Source of the DNA: JAOUEA01 sp963762075
Lineage (GTDB): Bacteria > Actinomycetota > UBA4738 > HRBIN12
Direction of reading: 5' to 3'
Length of the DNA stretch: 64,000 bases
NCBI GenBank assembly: GCA_963762075.1
Contig: CAVXJC010000003.1
Span: 372,001-436,000 of the forward strand
The notes under the pieces were generated by a model that had not been told where the DNA came from, did no database searches, and saw only the letters and a list, made by a program, of their open reading frames with translations. This document shows, in pieces, positions 7,378 through 16,221 of the stretch. Made by a program: the position numbers and the translations under genes. Numbering within the stretch: position 1 is the stretch's first letter; the number at the start of each line of letters is the position of its first letter.

Positions 7378-8889
7378 TCAGCCGGCCGCCTTGATGATCT
7401 CCTCGCTGAGTTGCGTGAATCGCTGCAGGTGCTCGACCCGGTCGACCTTCAGGCGCTCGACGATCTGTCCGTAAGCGTCGGCGCGACCCTGCCGCTCGTA
7501 CAGCTTCCTCGGCTGCAGCCTCTCCATGTCGTCGAGGCCCGGGACCGACGACGCGACCTCGTAGCCGAAGTCGGGGTCGGTCTCGAACGCGATCGTCTGC
7601 TCGGCGATGCCCTTCACGCACGCCGAGGTATCGGGGATGCGCAGCTTCTTCGAACGCTCGTCGTCATCCTTGCCGCCGACCCTTCCGGTGTTCAGGAGGT
7701 AGGTCTCGATCGGATGGGTTGCGAGCAGTTCGAGCAGGCGGTTGCCCTGCAACCCGTGGGGGAGCGGGAAGAACGGGTTCGTGCCCGGCACGCGCAGGAA
7801 CTTGCCCTCTTCGGACGCGCCACCGGCCGCGGTGCCCGTCGTCTCACCGAGCATGAAGAACGCGGCGGCCTGTTCTTGGTTCAGCTTCGACACCGCGGGG
7901 ATGATGTTCTCGTTGCGGTTGAGGATGAGCAGGTAGTCGACGGTGCCGACGTCGCGAGCATCGCCGTGGGCGAACAAGTCGTCCATCGAGAAGACCGCGC
8001 GGCCGTTCTTCGTGTAGTGCTCGTTGTTGAAGTCGACCACGCCGGCTTCGTCTTGAAAGACGTTCTCCATGTACGTGGTGGGCTTGACGACCGCCCCGTG
8101 GATCGAGGGTTCGAAGTCGGGATCGAGAGCGAACGTCTTGGCGAAACACCCGTTCTCGGTGCCGTACGCGTGCCCCCCCGGCATGAGCCCGACGAAATCG
8201 TCCTGGATCGGCAGGGAGCCGTTCTGCGTCGTGAACGTCGTCGTGGTCTTGCCCGTGCCGGACAGGCCGATGATCATGAAGACCTTGTCGCCGTCGCCCG
8301 TCGGGATCACCTTCAGCCCGGCGTGCAACGCGAGACCGCCCTTGTTGTAGACGATGTCGTTCCACATCCGCAGGCCGCCCTTCTTGGACTCACCGAAGTA
8401 GTCGGAGTTCAGGACCCGCGTCACGTAGCTGTCGAGGTCGACCGCGATCACACGGTCGTCGGGGTAGCCGGGGGCCTCGAGCCCCGGCGTGTAGATGACC
8501 TGCACCTCCGGTTCCCCGCCCGCCCCGTCCCCGTCGTCTCGCTCGAAGTAGAGCTTCTGCTGCATGCCGGCGATGTTGGCGTAGCGCTTCTCCATGAGGA
8601 GGCGGGCCGACGTTCGCATCGCGGGATCGTTGCCGATGTATCCGTCGATCTGGACCATGTCGTGCTCAGCGATGTAGCCGTCCTGCATCGCCGCGATCGC
8701 GTCGTAGTCCTCGCGCGACATCGTCTTGCCGCTCGACTCGCGGTCGACGACGTAGGTGCTGGCGGCGCTGCGAGAGAGCACCCTGGTCTGGGTGTTCGTG
8801 TTGCCGAACTCGGAGATGCGAGTCTCGGGCATCTCCTCGGTGAACTTCCTGAGCTCTTCAGGGGTCGGATCGACCAGAACCTCTGCCAC
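7378..8889 (-). CDS. pckA: Phosphoenolpyruvate carboxykinase (ATP)
   Basis: This 503-residue enzyme interconverts oxaloacetate plus ATP with phosphoenolpyruvate, CO2 and ADP, feeding gluconeogenesis. The kinase P-loop GLSGTGKTT is at residues 208-216, followed by the ENGCFAKTF and DLFAHGDARD-type blocks of the ATP-dependent family. The length is close to the usual 520-540. The start is the GTG at 8889, preceded at the right distance by AGGAGG; the longer frame upstream adds only arginine-rich sequence. Most cultured actinomycetes use the unrelated GTP enzyme, so the ATP type is a lineage clue. Confidence 0.93.
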   Translation of the reverse strand: MAEVLVDPTPEELRKFTEEMPETRISEFGNTNTQTRVLSRSAASTYVVDRESSGKTMSREDYDAIAAMQDGYIAEHDMVQIDGYIGNDPAMRTSARLLMEKRYANIAGMQQKLYFERDDGDGAGGEPEVQVIYTPGLEAPGYPDDRVIAVDLDSYVTRVLNSDYFGESKKGGLRMWNDIVYNKGGLALHAGLKVIPTGDGDKVFMIIGLSGTGKTTTTFTTQNGSLPIQDDFVGLMPGGHAYGTENGCFAKTFALDPDFEPSIHGAVVKPTTYMENVFQDEAGVVDFNNEHYTKNGRAVFSMDDLFAHGDARDVGTVDYLLILNRNENIIPAVSKLNQEQAAAFFMLGETTGTAAGGASEEGKFLRVPGTNPFFPLPHGLQGNRLLELLATHPIETYLLNTGRVGGKDDDERSKKLRIPDTSACVKGIAEQTIAFETDPDFGYEVASSVPGLDDMERLQPRKLYERQGRADAYGQIVERLKVDRVEHLQRFTQLSEEIIKAAG

Positions 8890-8993
8890 GGTGGGGCCTC
8901 CTCGCGAGCGATGGTGTGAGCGCAAGTGCCGAGTCTCGACGCGCTCGCGCAGGCGAGGAGTCTACCGAACGGCGTTCACAGGACCGATCTCGA

Positions 8994-9194
8994 TCAGGCC
9001 GAGCGCGGGATGCGGGTGACCTTGCCGGCCTTGATGCACGACGTGCAGGCGTACACGCGTCGCGGGGTGCCGTCGACCAGGGCGCGAACCCTCTGCACGT
9101 TGGGATCCCAGCGGCGGTTGTTCCGCTTGTGCGAGAAGGTCACGGCCTTGCCGAAGAACGGCTTCTTCCCACAGATGTCGCAGACGGCTGCCAT
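8994..9194 (-). CDS. rpmB: 50S ribosomal protein L28
   Basis: This is a 66-residue L28 with the conserved start MAAVCDICGKKPFFG and the RRWDPNVQ segment. Four cysteines (C5, C8, C50, C53) form the zinc-binding version of the protein. There is no ribosome binding site. Instead TAGCCT (9204-9209 on the minus strand) ends nine bases before the ATG, suggesting a leaderless or nearly leaderless message. Its position next to recG is conserved in actinomycetes. Confidence 0.95.
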   Translation of the reverse strand: MAAVCDICGKKPFFGKAVTFSHKRNNRRWDPNVQRVRALVDGTPRRVYACTSCIKAGKVTRIPRSA

Positions 9195-9219
9195 AGACCG
9201 ACGAGGCTACCAAACGGCC

Positions 9220-9765
9220 TCACGGGTCGATCGCAGCGAGGCCCTCGTCGAGGTCGCTCTGGCTGAGCTCGCCTTCGACCTTGGCGAACTGCTCGCCGTC
9301 TGCGTCGAAGAACACTGTCACCGGCAGGCCGAACCCCTCGAGCTCGGTGCGGACCGTGCCCTCAGGATCGAACAACGACGGGAACGGCACCGAGAACTCT
9401 GCGATGAACGCTTCCGCGCCCTCGCGTGAATCGAGCGTGTCGACACCGACGAACTGCACGCCAGGGTGCCGGGACGCCGCCGCGGCCAACCTGGGCATCT
9501 CCACCTTGCAGGGCTCGCACCACGAGGCCCAGAGGTTGACCACCACCGGCGTGCCCCGAAGCTCGCCCATGAGCGATCGGAAGGCTTCCGCATCGGTGTT
9601 CGGCAGCGCGGCCACAGTTGCAGGCAGACCACGCACGTCGTCGACGACGATGGCCGGGGAGGAGCCGCCGGGAGCGGCACGCTCGTCGCCGTCGTTCGCG
9701 ATCAGCGCGAACGTGACGACCCCGAGCGCGAACACCGACGTGACGGCGATGACCCTGCGGAGCAC
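9220..9765 (-). CDS. TlpA/ResA-like thioredoxin-fold protein, membrane-anchored or secreted
   Basis: The 181-residue protein begins with an uncleaved anchor or signal peptide (RRVIAVTSVFALGVVTFALIA) and then a thioredoxin fold. The redox pair is WCEPC (C83, C86), preceded by VVNLWAS, with a cis-proline segment GLPVTVFFDADG near the end. It probably reduces or exchanges disulfides outside the membrane, as in cytochrome c maturation, but no cytochrome gene is nearby. The GTG at 9765 is supported by TACGAT (9772-9777, minus strand) ending six bases upstream and by the topology of the product. Confidence 0.82.
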   Translation of the reverse strand: MLRRVIAVTSVFALGVVTFALIANDGDERAAPGGSSPAIVVDDVRGLPATVAALPNTDAEAFRSLMGELRGTPVVVNLWASWCEPCKVEMPRLAAAASRHPGVQFVGVDTLDSREGAEAFIAEFSVPFPSLFDPEGTVRTELEGFGLPVTVFFDADGEQFAKVEGELSQSDLDEGLAAIDP

Positions 9766-9771
9766 CCCTGC

Positions 9772-9777
9772 ATCGTA
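9772..9777 (-). promoter_or_regulatory. TACGAT -10 element of the thioredoxin-like gene
   Basis: Read on the minus strand, TACGAT ends six bases before the GTG at 9765, the spacing expected when transcription starts on the start codon. Confidence 0.4.
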
Positions 9778-9874
9778 GGCGGGCGAAGACGACGAGCGTC
9801 CGCCCGCAGGCTGGCCCGCAGCTGCGTGGTACAACCGAAGCCGTGATCGTTCGAGCCGCCGACTGGACACGCGC

Positions 9875-12121
9875 GTGACCGGGCAGCGCCCTGTCCTCAC
9901 CCTCGACTCGTCGGTTCTCGACATCAACGCCAAGCTCGCAGGGCGCCGCTCGGGTGCCGGCTCGAAGCGTGGCCCCGCCCACGAGGTGCTGGCGGGGAGC
10001 CCGTTCGAGATCCACACGGTCGGCGAGCTGCTGGCGCACTACCCGCGCCGCTACATCGACCGGTCGCGTGTGGAGACCATCAGGGACGTGAAGATCGGCG
10101 CCTACGTCACCGTGATCGTGCGCGTGCGTTCGGTCGAGAAGCGCTCCGCGCGCAACCGACGGCAGGTCATCGTGAAGGTGACCGTCGGGGACGGCACCGG
10201 CTTCCTCGATCTCATGTTCTTCAACCAGCCGTGGATCGCGACCATGTACAAGGCCGGCGCCGAGCTCGCGGTTTCCGGCGTGGCCACGTTGTACCGGGGG
10301 AAGCTCCAACTCGCGCAACAAGAGGTCGAGTTCCTGCGGGGCGACGAGTCCGACCTCGTGCACACCGGGCGGATCACGCCGGTGCATCCGGCCACCGAGG
10401 GCATCACGACCCGCACGATCCGCGAGCTCGTCTACGCGGCGTTCGAGCGGCTGGCCCCCCTCTCCGATCCGATGCCGGCGGGGATCGTGGCGGCCGAGCG
10501 GCTCGGGTCCTACGACCGGGCGATCCGCGACATCCACTTCCCCGCCGACGGGGAGGCGCTCGCGAGCGCGCGTGATCGACTGAAGTTCGACGAGTTGTTC
10601 ACGCTGGAGTTGGGCGTGGCGTTCCGAAAGCACCGCGTGGAAGCCGAGAGCGCCGGGGTCGCACACGACGCTCCGGGCCCGCTCCACGAGCGGCTGATCG
10701 CGACCATCCCGTTCGTGCCGACGGCAGCGCAGCACCGCGCGATGAGCGAGGTCGCGACCGCGATGGCCCGCTCACGTCCGATGAACGTGTTGCTCCAGGG
10801 AGACGTGGGTTCCGGCAAGACACTCGTCGCCGTTCACGCTGCCCTCACCGCGATCGGTTCCGGCCACCAGGCAGCCATCATGGCGCCCACCGAGGTGCTG
10901 GCCGGCCAGCATCTCCGCTCGGTGCAGGCGCTGCTCTCGGGGATGGGCGGCGTGCCCTACCTCGATGCCGCCCCGCACGCGGGGGCCGTCGGCGGCGAGT
11001 CGCAGATCTCGCTGCTCGACCAGCTCGACGAGGTCGCGCCACCGGCCGCCGACGCCCCATCGGTCACATACGCCCTGCTCACCGGTGCGGTGACCGGCAA
11101 GGATCGCCAGCGCGTCGTCGACGCGGTCGCCGACGGAAGCGTCGATCTGGTGATCGGCACCCATGCGCTCGTGCAAGATGCCGTGACGTTCGCGGACCTG
11201 AGCCTCGCGGTCGTCGATGAGCAGCATCGGTTCGGCCTGCACCAGCGCACCGCATTGAAACGCAAGGGAGGTGAGGCGGATGTGCTGATCATGACCGCCA
11301 CCCCGATCCCGAGAACGCTGGCGCTCACCTACTACGGCGACCTCGACGTGGTGGTGCTCGACGAGCTCCCGAAGGGAAGGCAGCCCATCACCACCCTGAC
11401 GGTGCGTTCGGCGGCGGAGCGCGAGGCGGCGTACGAGCTCGTCCGCGCGGAGGTCGCGACCGGACGCCAGGCGTTCGTCGTCTGCGCCGCCATCGACGAG
11501 GGAAATCGCACGCAGTCGAAGGCGGCGGAGACCGAGGCCGAACGCCTCGCCACCGAGGTCTTCCCCCACCTTCGCCTCGAGCTGCTCCATGGCCGGATGC
11601 GTCCGAAGGACAAGGAAGCGATCATGCAGCGGTTCCGCGCGGGCGAAGCCGACCTGCTGATCTCGACGACGGTCATCGAGGTCGGCGTCGACGTGCCGAA
11701 CGCCACCGTGATGCTCGTCGAGAACGCCGAGCGGTTCGGGTTGGCGCAGCTCCACCAGTTGCGAGGTCGAATCGGGCGCGGGGAGCACCCCAGCACGTGC
11801 GTCCTCTTCGACGAGTCCGACGAGGAGAATGTCGATGCCCGGGCACGTGTCGACGCGATGGTGAAGACGACCGACGGGTTCGAGCTCGCCGACGAGGATC
11901 TCCGACTGCGCGGGGAGGGGACGCTGTTCGACACGAAACAGTCGGGCATGCCCGATCTCCGGCTTGCACGCCTTGCACACGACATGCCTCTGGTCGCCCG
12001 CGCTCGCGCTCGCGCCTTCGCCTTGATCGACGACGACCCCTCACTCGATCGTCATCCCGAGCTGCTCGACGAGCTCCGGCATCGCTTCGAACGCTCGATC
12101 GACTGGCTGTTCCGGTCGTAG
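9875..12121 (+). CDS. recG: ATP-dependent DNA helicase RecG
   Basis: The 748-residue protein reverses stalled replication forks and processes Holliday junctions. The N-terminal wedge/OB domain (residues 40-170, with HYPRRYIDRS) leads into helicase motif I GDVGSGKT near residue 310, motif II DEQHRFG near 448, motif III TATPIPRTL near 474 and motif VI QLRGRIGRG near 630. The length is slightly above the usual 690-730. Translation begins at GTG 9875 with no strong ribosome binding site. The recG-rsmD-coaD order is conserved in actinomycetes. Confidence 0.95.
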   Translation: MTGQRPVLTLDSSVLDINAKLAGRRSGAGSKRGPAHEVLAGSPFEIHTVGELLAHYPRRYIDRSRVETIRDVKIGAYVTVIVRVRSVEKRSARNRRQVIVKVTVGDGTGFLDLMFFNQPWIATMYKAGAELAVSGVATLYRGKLQLAQQEVEFLRGDESDLVHTGRITPVHPATEGITTRTIRELVYAAFERLAPLSDPMPAGIVAAERLGSYDRAIRDIHFPADGEALASARDRLKFDELFTLELGVAFRKHRVEAESAGVAHDAPGPLHERLIATIPFVPTAAQHRAMSEVATAMARSRPMNVLLQGDVGSGKTLVAVHAALTAIGSGHQAAIMAPTEVLAGQHLRSVQALLSGMGGVPYLDAAPHAGAVGGESQISLLDQLDEVAPPAADAPSVTYALLTGAVTGKDRQRVVDAVADGSVDLVIGTHALVQDAVTFADLSLAVVDEQHRFGLHQRTALKRKGGEADVLIMTATPIPRTLALTYYGDLDVVVLDELPKGRQPITTLTVRSAAEREAAYELVRAEVATGRQAFVVCAAIDEGNRTQSKAAETEAERLATEVFPHLRLELLHGRMRPKDKEAIMQRFRAGEADLLISTTVIEVGVDVPNATVMLVENAERFGLAQLHQLRGRIGRGEHPSTCVLFDESDEENVDARARVDAMVKTTDGFELADEDLRLRGEGTLFDTKQSGMPDLRLARLAHDMPLVARARARAFALIDDDPSLDRHPELLDELRHRFERSIDWLFRS

Positions 12122-12155
12122 GAAGCGCTCCCGCGTTCGCTGGCCGGGCGCTCGT

Positions 12156-12161
12156 TACGCT
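12156..12161 (+). promoter_or_regulatory. TACGCT -10 element of rsmD
   Basis: TACGCT ends seven bases before the rsmD ATG in the short recG-rsmD gap, and no ribosome binding site is present. Confidence 0.4.
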
Positions 12162-12168
12162 GGCGAGG

Positions 12169-12732
12169 ATGCGCATCGTGGCCGGGTCCGCCAAGGGGGT
12201 TCGTCTCGGGCCCGTGCCTCCCGGGGTTCGACCGATCTCCGACAGGGCTCGAGAGGGGGTCTTCTCGAGTCTCGGACCCGGTGCTCTCGAGGATGCGAAC
12301 GTGCTCGACCTGTTCGCGGGCACCGGCGCCGCGGGCATCGAGGCGCTCTCGCGCGGCGCTGCTCGCGCCTCGTTCGTCGATCGGGCGCCGGCGGCGATCG
12401 ACGCCATCAAGCGGAATCTCGCGACCACGAAGCTCGAGGACCGAGGGGAGGTTCACCCGTCCACCGTGGCCAGGTTCGTGGCTCGAGACGATCCGGGAGC
12501 TCGCTACGACCTGGTGATCTGCGATCCTCCGTACGATCTCGGGCCGCCCGAGCTCGACGATGTGCTGGCCGGTATCGCCCGGGGATGGCTCGCCGACGAT
12601 ACCTGGACTGTCGTTCTGACCCGGGGTCACAAGAGTTCCACGCCTGTCATTCCGATACACTGGGCCGTCGCGAGGCGGTTGCGTTACGGCGACAGCCTCA
12701 TGATCTTGTTCCGGCCGAGAAGCAGGCCTTGA
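12169..12732 (+). CDS. rsmD: 16S rRNA (guanine-966-N2)-methyltransferase RsmD
   Basis: The 187-residue enzyme methylates a base in the 30S subunit with S-adenosylmethionine. It starts MRIVAGSAKG, has the cofactor-binding LDLFAGTGAAGIEALSRG (46-63) and the catalytic DPPY at 119-122. The start codon is fixed by the family N-terminus (RIVAGxxKG), although the frame is open far upstream through recG. It directly precedes coaD, as in most bacteria. Confidence 0.94.
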   Translation: MRIVAGSAKGVRLGPVPPGVRPISDRAREGVFSSLGPGALEDANVLDLFAGTGAAGIEALSRGAARASFVDRAPAAIDAIKRNLATTKLEDRGEVHPSTVARFVARDDPGARYDLVICDPPYDLGPPELDDVLAGIARGWLADDTWTVVLTRGHKSSTPVIPIHWAVARRLRYGDSLMILFRPRSRP

Positions 12733-12754
12733 AACACGCGAACATGGAGGTTCC

Positions 12755-13246
12755 ATGGGCCTGACCGCCCTGTGTCCGGGTACGTTCGACCCCGTCACCA
12801 ACGGTCACCTCGACATCATCGAGCGCGCGAGCCAGACGTTCGAGACCGTGGTGGTGGCGGTGCTCGAGAACCCCGCCAAACAACCTGTGTTCACCATCGA
12901 CGAGCGCGTCGCCATGCTCGAGAAGGCGTGTGCGGACATGTCCGGCGTCGAGGTGGTGGCATTCCGCGGCTTGCTCGTCGATTTCGCCCGCCGCCGTGGT
13001 GATGCCGTCATCGTGAAGGGCCTTCGGGCGGTGTCCGACTACGAGTTCGAGATCCAGATGGCCCAGATGAACCATCGCCTCGGCGACGTGGAGACCCTGT
13101 TCATGCCCACCGACCCCTCGTGGTCGTTCCTGTCCAGCTCGCTCGTGAAGGAGGTCGCCCGCTTCGGGGGCGATGTCGCAGGGCTCGTGCCCGATGAGGT
13201 GCGGACCCAGCTGCTCGAGCGTGTGGCCGACCAAGGGGACCGATGA
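12755..13246 (+). CDS. coaD: Phosphopantetheine adenylyltransferase
   Basis: CoaD couples ATP with 4'-phosphopantetheine to make dephospho-CoA, the penultimate step of coenzyme A synthesis. The 163 residues show the nucleotidyltransferase motif GTFDPVTNGH (9-18), VKGLRAVSDYEFE (87-99) and LSSSLVKE (126-133). GGAGG stands at the correct distance from the ATG. Its stop codon overlaps the next start as ATGA, coupling it to the SepIVA-like gene. Confidence 0.96.
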   Translation: MGLTALCPGTFDPVTNGHLDIIERASQTFETVVVAVLENPAKQPVFTIDERVAMLEKACADMSGVEVVAFRGLLVDFARRRGDAVIVKGLRAVSDYEFEIQMAQMNHRLGDVETLFMPTDPSWSFLSSSLVKEVARFGGDVAGLVPDEVRTQLLERVADQGDR

Positions 13247-13836
13247 TGGACATCACCGCCCGCCTGACCCATCTCGACGAGATCGTGCGCGAGGCGAAGG
13301 CCATGCCGCTGTCGTCGTCGGTGCTCGTCAACCGCGACGAGGTGCTCGATCTCATCGCCGAGGCGCAGGAGGCGCTCCCCGACGAGATCAAGCAGGCCCG
13401 ATGGATCGTGAAGGATCGAGAAGAACTGCTCGCGAAGGCCCGCGCCGACGCGGAGATCATCGTGGAACAGGCGCGCACCGAGCAGCTCAAGATGGCCCGA
13501 CACGAGAGCATCGTGGCTCGCGCGGGTGAGGAATCCCAGCGCATGTTGAGCGAGTCCGACGAGCAAGCGCGTTCGATGCGACGCGAGGCCGAGGAGTACG
13601 TCGACGGCAAGCTCGCCCAGTTCGAGATCGCGCTTCGCCGCATCCTCGAGGACTCCCAGGCGTCGGCTCGTGCGCTCGCCAAGACGCTCGATCAGGTCGA
13701 GGTCGGCCGCGAGAAGCTACGAACGCCGGGAACGGCCGCCGCGCAAGAGTTCGGCGAACGCGATCCCCAGCCGGACGAGCGGGATGTCCGAGCACCGCGA
13801 GGCGACACTCCGCTCTACGACGAGGAGCAGCCGTGA
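13243..13836 (+). CDS. SepIVA-like coiled-coil protein
   Basis: The 197-residue protein has an N-terminal segment resembling mycobacterial SepIVA, a DivIVA-related septation factor (Rv2927c in M. tuberculosis). This segment runs LDEIVREAKAMPL, then a RDEVLDLI core and EEALPDEI-like sequence. It is followed by a long charged coiled coil (about 45-165) and a disordered acidic tail. The location beside the DUF177 and rnc genes matches Rv2927c. The homologue is shorter than the mycobacterial protein (245 residues). It probably helps cell division or wall growth at the membrane; this is inferred from sequence resemblance and context. ATGA overlaps join it to coaD upstream. Confidence 0.75.
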   Translation: MMDITARLTHLDEIVREAKAMPLSSSVLVNRDEVLDLIAEAQEALPDEIKQARWIVKDREELLAKARADAEIIVEQARTEQLKMARHESIVARAGEESQRMLSESDEQARSMRREAEEYVDGKLAQFEIALRRILEDSQASARALAKTLDQVEVGREKLRTPGTAAAQEFGERDPQPDERDVRAPRGDTPLYDEEQP

Positions 13837-14345
13837 TCGAACCGATCGACGTGCGCGATCTGCTCGGACACGCGGGTACTTCGAAGCGACACCGGATCGT
13901 GTCGACCGTGCAGGATCTGGGCACCGAGCTTGCGAAGCTCCGCGATGACGTACCGATCGAAGCCGACCTGCTGCTCGAGTCCCTCGTCGAGGGCATCCTG
14001 GTCTCGGGCACGCTGCGGGGGACACTGTCGCTTCGCTGCGCGCGGTGCATCACGGGATTCGAGCAGGCGCTCTCGGTCGAGGTGCACGAGATGTTCGTGC
14101 CACGGCCCGAGGACGACGCCGACGACTACCCCCTCCACCCCGATGGCGAGATCGATCCCGACCAGATGATCCGTGATGCGATCGGTGTCGAGCTTCCGTT
14201 CTCGCCGCTCTGCAGGCACGACTGCCTGGGGCTCTGCCCCGTGTGCGGTGGCGACCGCAACCTCGATGAATGTCCGGGTCACGTCGAGGCCGACCCGCGG
14301 TGGGCGGCCCTGGAACAGCTCGCCCCGATGCTGGAAGAGCGCTGA
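13833..14345 (+). CDS. YceD/DUF177-family protein
   Basis: This 170-residue protein belongs to the DUF177 family, which is nearly always encoded just before rpmF. Cysteines C69 and C72 lie in LRCARC; C127, C131, C135 and C138 in LCRHDCLGLCPVC may bind zinc. In other bacteria and chloroplasts, relatives help 23S rRNA accumulation and large-subunit assembly, so a ribosome biogenesis role is likely. The GTG start overlaps the previous stop as GTGA. Confidence 0.88.
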   Translation: MIEPIDVRDLLGHAGTSKRHRIVSTVQDLGTELAKLRDDVPIEADLLLESLVEGILVSGTLRGTLSLRCARCITGFEQALSVEVHEMFVPRPEDDADDYPLHPDGEIDPDQMIRDAIGVELPFSPLCRHDCLGLCPVCGGDRNLDECPGHVEADPRWAALEQLAPMLEER

Positions 14346-14399
14346 GAGCACGACGCTGGAGCCACGACCGAGATCCGAACGACCGAAGGAGCGAACACG

Positions 14400-14576
14400 A
14401 TGGCGGTTCCGAAGAAGAAGCAGAGCAAGTCCCGTGGAGACAAGCGCGCGGCCAACTGGAAGGCGACGGCGCCGGCCTTCGCGGAGTGTCCGCAGTGCAA
14501 GCAGCCCAAGCTCTCGCACAGGGTCTGCGGCAACTGCGGTTACTACGCCGGCCGGCAGGCGGTCGAGGTCGAGTAG
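14400..14576 (+). CDS. rpmF: 50S ribosomal protein L32
   Basis: The 58-residue protein starts MAVPKKKQSKSRGDKRAANW, typical of L32, and carries four zinc-binding cysteines (C30, C33, C43, C46) in ECPQC and VCGNC. It lies 54 bases after DUF177 and three bases before rnc. A GAAGGAG site lies about 8 bases upstream. It is short and easily missed by length cut-offs. Confidence 0.96.
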   Translation: MAVPKKKQSKSRGDKRAANWKATAPAFAECPQCKQPKLSHRVCGNCGYYAGRQAVEVE

Positions 14577-14579
14577 CCC

Positions 14580-15353
14580 GTGACCGACGCCCAGGCCGAC
14601 ACCCGCGCCGACGCCGACACAGGGGCCGAAGCGCGGGCCGGGGCGAACATGCCCCTCGAGTCGCTCGATGACGCGCTCGGCGTCGTGTTCCACGATGCGG
14701 CGTTGCGCGAAGCCGCGCTCACCCATCGCTCGTTCGCGTTCGAGCATGGGCTCACCGTGACGAACGAGCGGCTGGAGTTCCTCGGGGACTCGGTCCTGGG
14801 TCTCGTGGTCACCGACATGGCATACGCCGAGCACCCCGGCATGCCCGAGGGCGCGCTCGCGAAGCTCCGGGCAGCCATCGTGAACATGTCGGCTCTGGCC
14901 GAGGTCGCACGTTCGCTGCGGCTCGGCGATCTGGTGCTGCTCGGCAAGGGCGAGGAGCAGAGCGGGGGTCGCGACAAGTCCTCGATCCTCGCCGATGCTC
15001 TCGAAGCCGTGTTCGGCGCGGTGTACCTCGATCGTGGCCTCGATGTTGCGACCGAGCTCATCGAGCGGCTCTTCCGCCCTCGCATGCAGGCCTACGTGCG
15101 CGGCGAGGGCGACCGTGACTACAAGACGATCCTGCAGGAGCTGGCCTCGCAGGCCCTGCGCTCGATCCCCGAGTACCGACTCGAGGAGCGAGGACCCGAC
15201 CACGAGAAGGAGTTCACGGCAACCGTGCACCTGGGCGGCGAGTCGATGGGAACCGGCATCGGCCGGTCCAAGAAGGAAGCCGAGCAGCGGGCCGCGCAGG
15301 AGGCGTTCGCGCGCATCTCCGAGCGACTCGGATCTGGCCGAGACGTCTCGTGA
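14580..15353 (+). CDS. rnc: Ribonuclease III
   Basis: RNase III cleaves double-stranded RNA in rRNA precursor processing. The signature ERLEFLGDSVLG is at residues 63-74, the second metal-binding block (DALEAVFGAVYLD) near 138-150, and the C-terminal double-stranded-RNA-binding domain spans about 180-250. A 23-residue alanine/aspartate-rich leader precedes the normal domain start, so M24 may be an internal start instead of GTG 14580. The gene begins right after rpmF in the same transcript. Confidence 0.95.
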   Translation: MTDAQADTRADADTGAEARAGANMPLESLDDALGVVFHDAALREAALTHRSFAFEHGLTVTNERLEFLGDSVLGLVVTDMAYAEHPGMPEGALAKLRAAIVNMSALAEVARSLRLGDLVLLGKGEEQSGGRDKSSILADALEAVFGAVYLDRGLDVATELIERLFRPRMQAYVRGEGDRDYKTILQELASQALRSIPEYRLEERGPDHEKEFTATVHLGGESMGTGIGRSKKEAEQRAAQEAFARISERLGSGRDVS

Positions 15354-15365
15354 GGGGGAGACCGC

Positions 15366-16208
15366 GTGGAGCTGCCTGAAGTCGAAGTGATGCGTCGAGA
15401 TCTCGAGAGGGATGTCGTCGGGTTGCGTATCAAGAGCGCCGAGGTCAAGGGTTCCAAGAACGCGATGCGGGTCATCCGCCGTCACAAGACGCGCAAGGAC
15501 TTCACGTCACGTCTCGTGGGGCACAAGATCACCAAGGTCGAACGCCGGGGAAAGTACGTGCTCATGACCCTCGACTCGGGTGACGTGCTTGTGACCCACT
15601 TCGGCATGAGCGGGCAGTTCCACCGTGGCACAGGCCGCGTGGCGCTCCCGCCACACACCCACGTCGTACTGACGTTCCAGCAGCGGGGCGATCTTCGTTA
15701 CGTCGACCCCAGGACGTTCGGGGAGCTGTTCGTGGCGGCTGCGGACGACCTCGGCAAGATCAAGGAGCTTCAGCACCTGGCGATCGATCCGCTCGATCAG
15801 GTGTTCACGTGGCCGACCTTCCAGTACCTGCTCGCAGACCGCGCCTCGAAGATGAAGCAGCTCATGATGGATCAGAAGTTCATCGCGGGGCTCGGCAACA
15901 TCTACTCCGACGAGGTGCTGTTCCACGCGGGGATCCGGTACGACCGCATGAGCGACGGGTTGTCGTCACAAGAGGTCAGGCGTTTGTACCGCGCCATACA
16001 AGAGGTGCTGCAGGAAGCCATCAAGCTCCGCGGCACGACACTCGAGGACGAGGCGTACGTCGATCTGTTCGGCGAACCCGGCACCTACGGCGCGGAGCTC
16101 AAGGTCTACGGGCGAGCCGGGTTGCCGTGCCGGCGATGCCGAACACCGATCGAGAGCGTGAAGATCTCCCAGCGCACGTCGTTCTACTGCCCGCAATGTC
16201 AGAGTTGA
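15366..16208 (+). CDS. mutM: Formamidopyrimidine-DNA glycosylase (Fpg/MutM family), lacking the N-terminal proline
   Basis: The 280-residue protein has the Fpg fold: an N-terminal ELPEVE block, GKYVLM near residue 60, the helix-two-turn-helix GLGNIYSDEVLF near 178 and a C-terminal zinc finger with C255, C258, C275 and C278. Canonical Fpg begins MPELPEVE, and the proline left after methionine removal attacks the damaged sugar. Here the start GTG is followed directly by glutamate. GGGGGAG at the ideal distance supports that start, so the proline is truly absent. The product may use the N-terminal amine of methionine, in the way NEIL3 uses valine, or be a pure glycosylase. It removes oxidised purines in most bacteria. 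Confidence 0.88.
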   Translation: MELPEVEVMRRDLERDVVGLRIKSAEVKGSKNAMRVIRRHKTRKDFTSRLVGHKITKVERRGKYVLMTLDSGDVLVTHFGMSGQFHRGTGRVALPPHTHVVLTFQQRGDLRYVDPRTFGELFVAAADDLGKIKELQHLAIDPLDQVFTWPTFQYLLADRASKMKQLMMDQKFIAGLGNIYSDEVLFHAGIRYDRMSDGLSSQEVRRLYRAIQEVLQEAIKLRGTTLEDEAYVDLFGEPGTYGAELKVYGRAGLPCRRCRTPIESVKISQRTSFYCPQCQS

Positions 16209-16221
16209 TCGCTCCGTCCGT

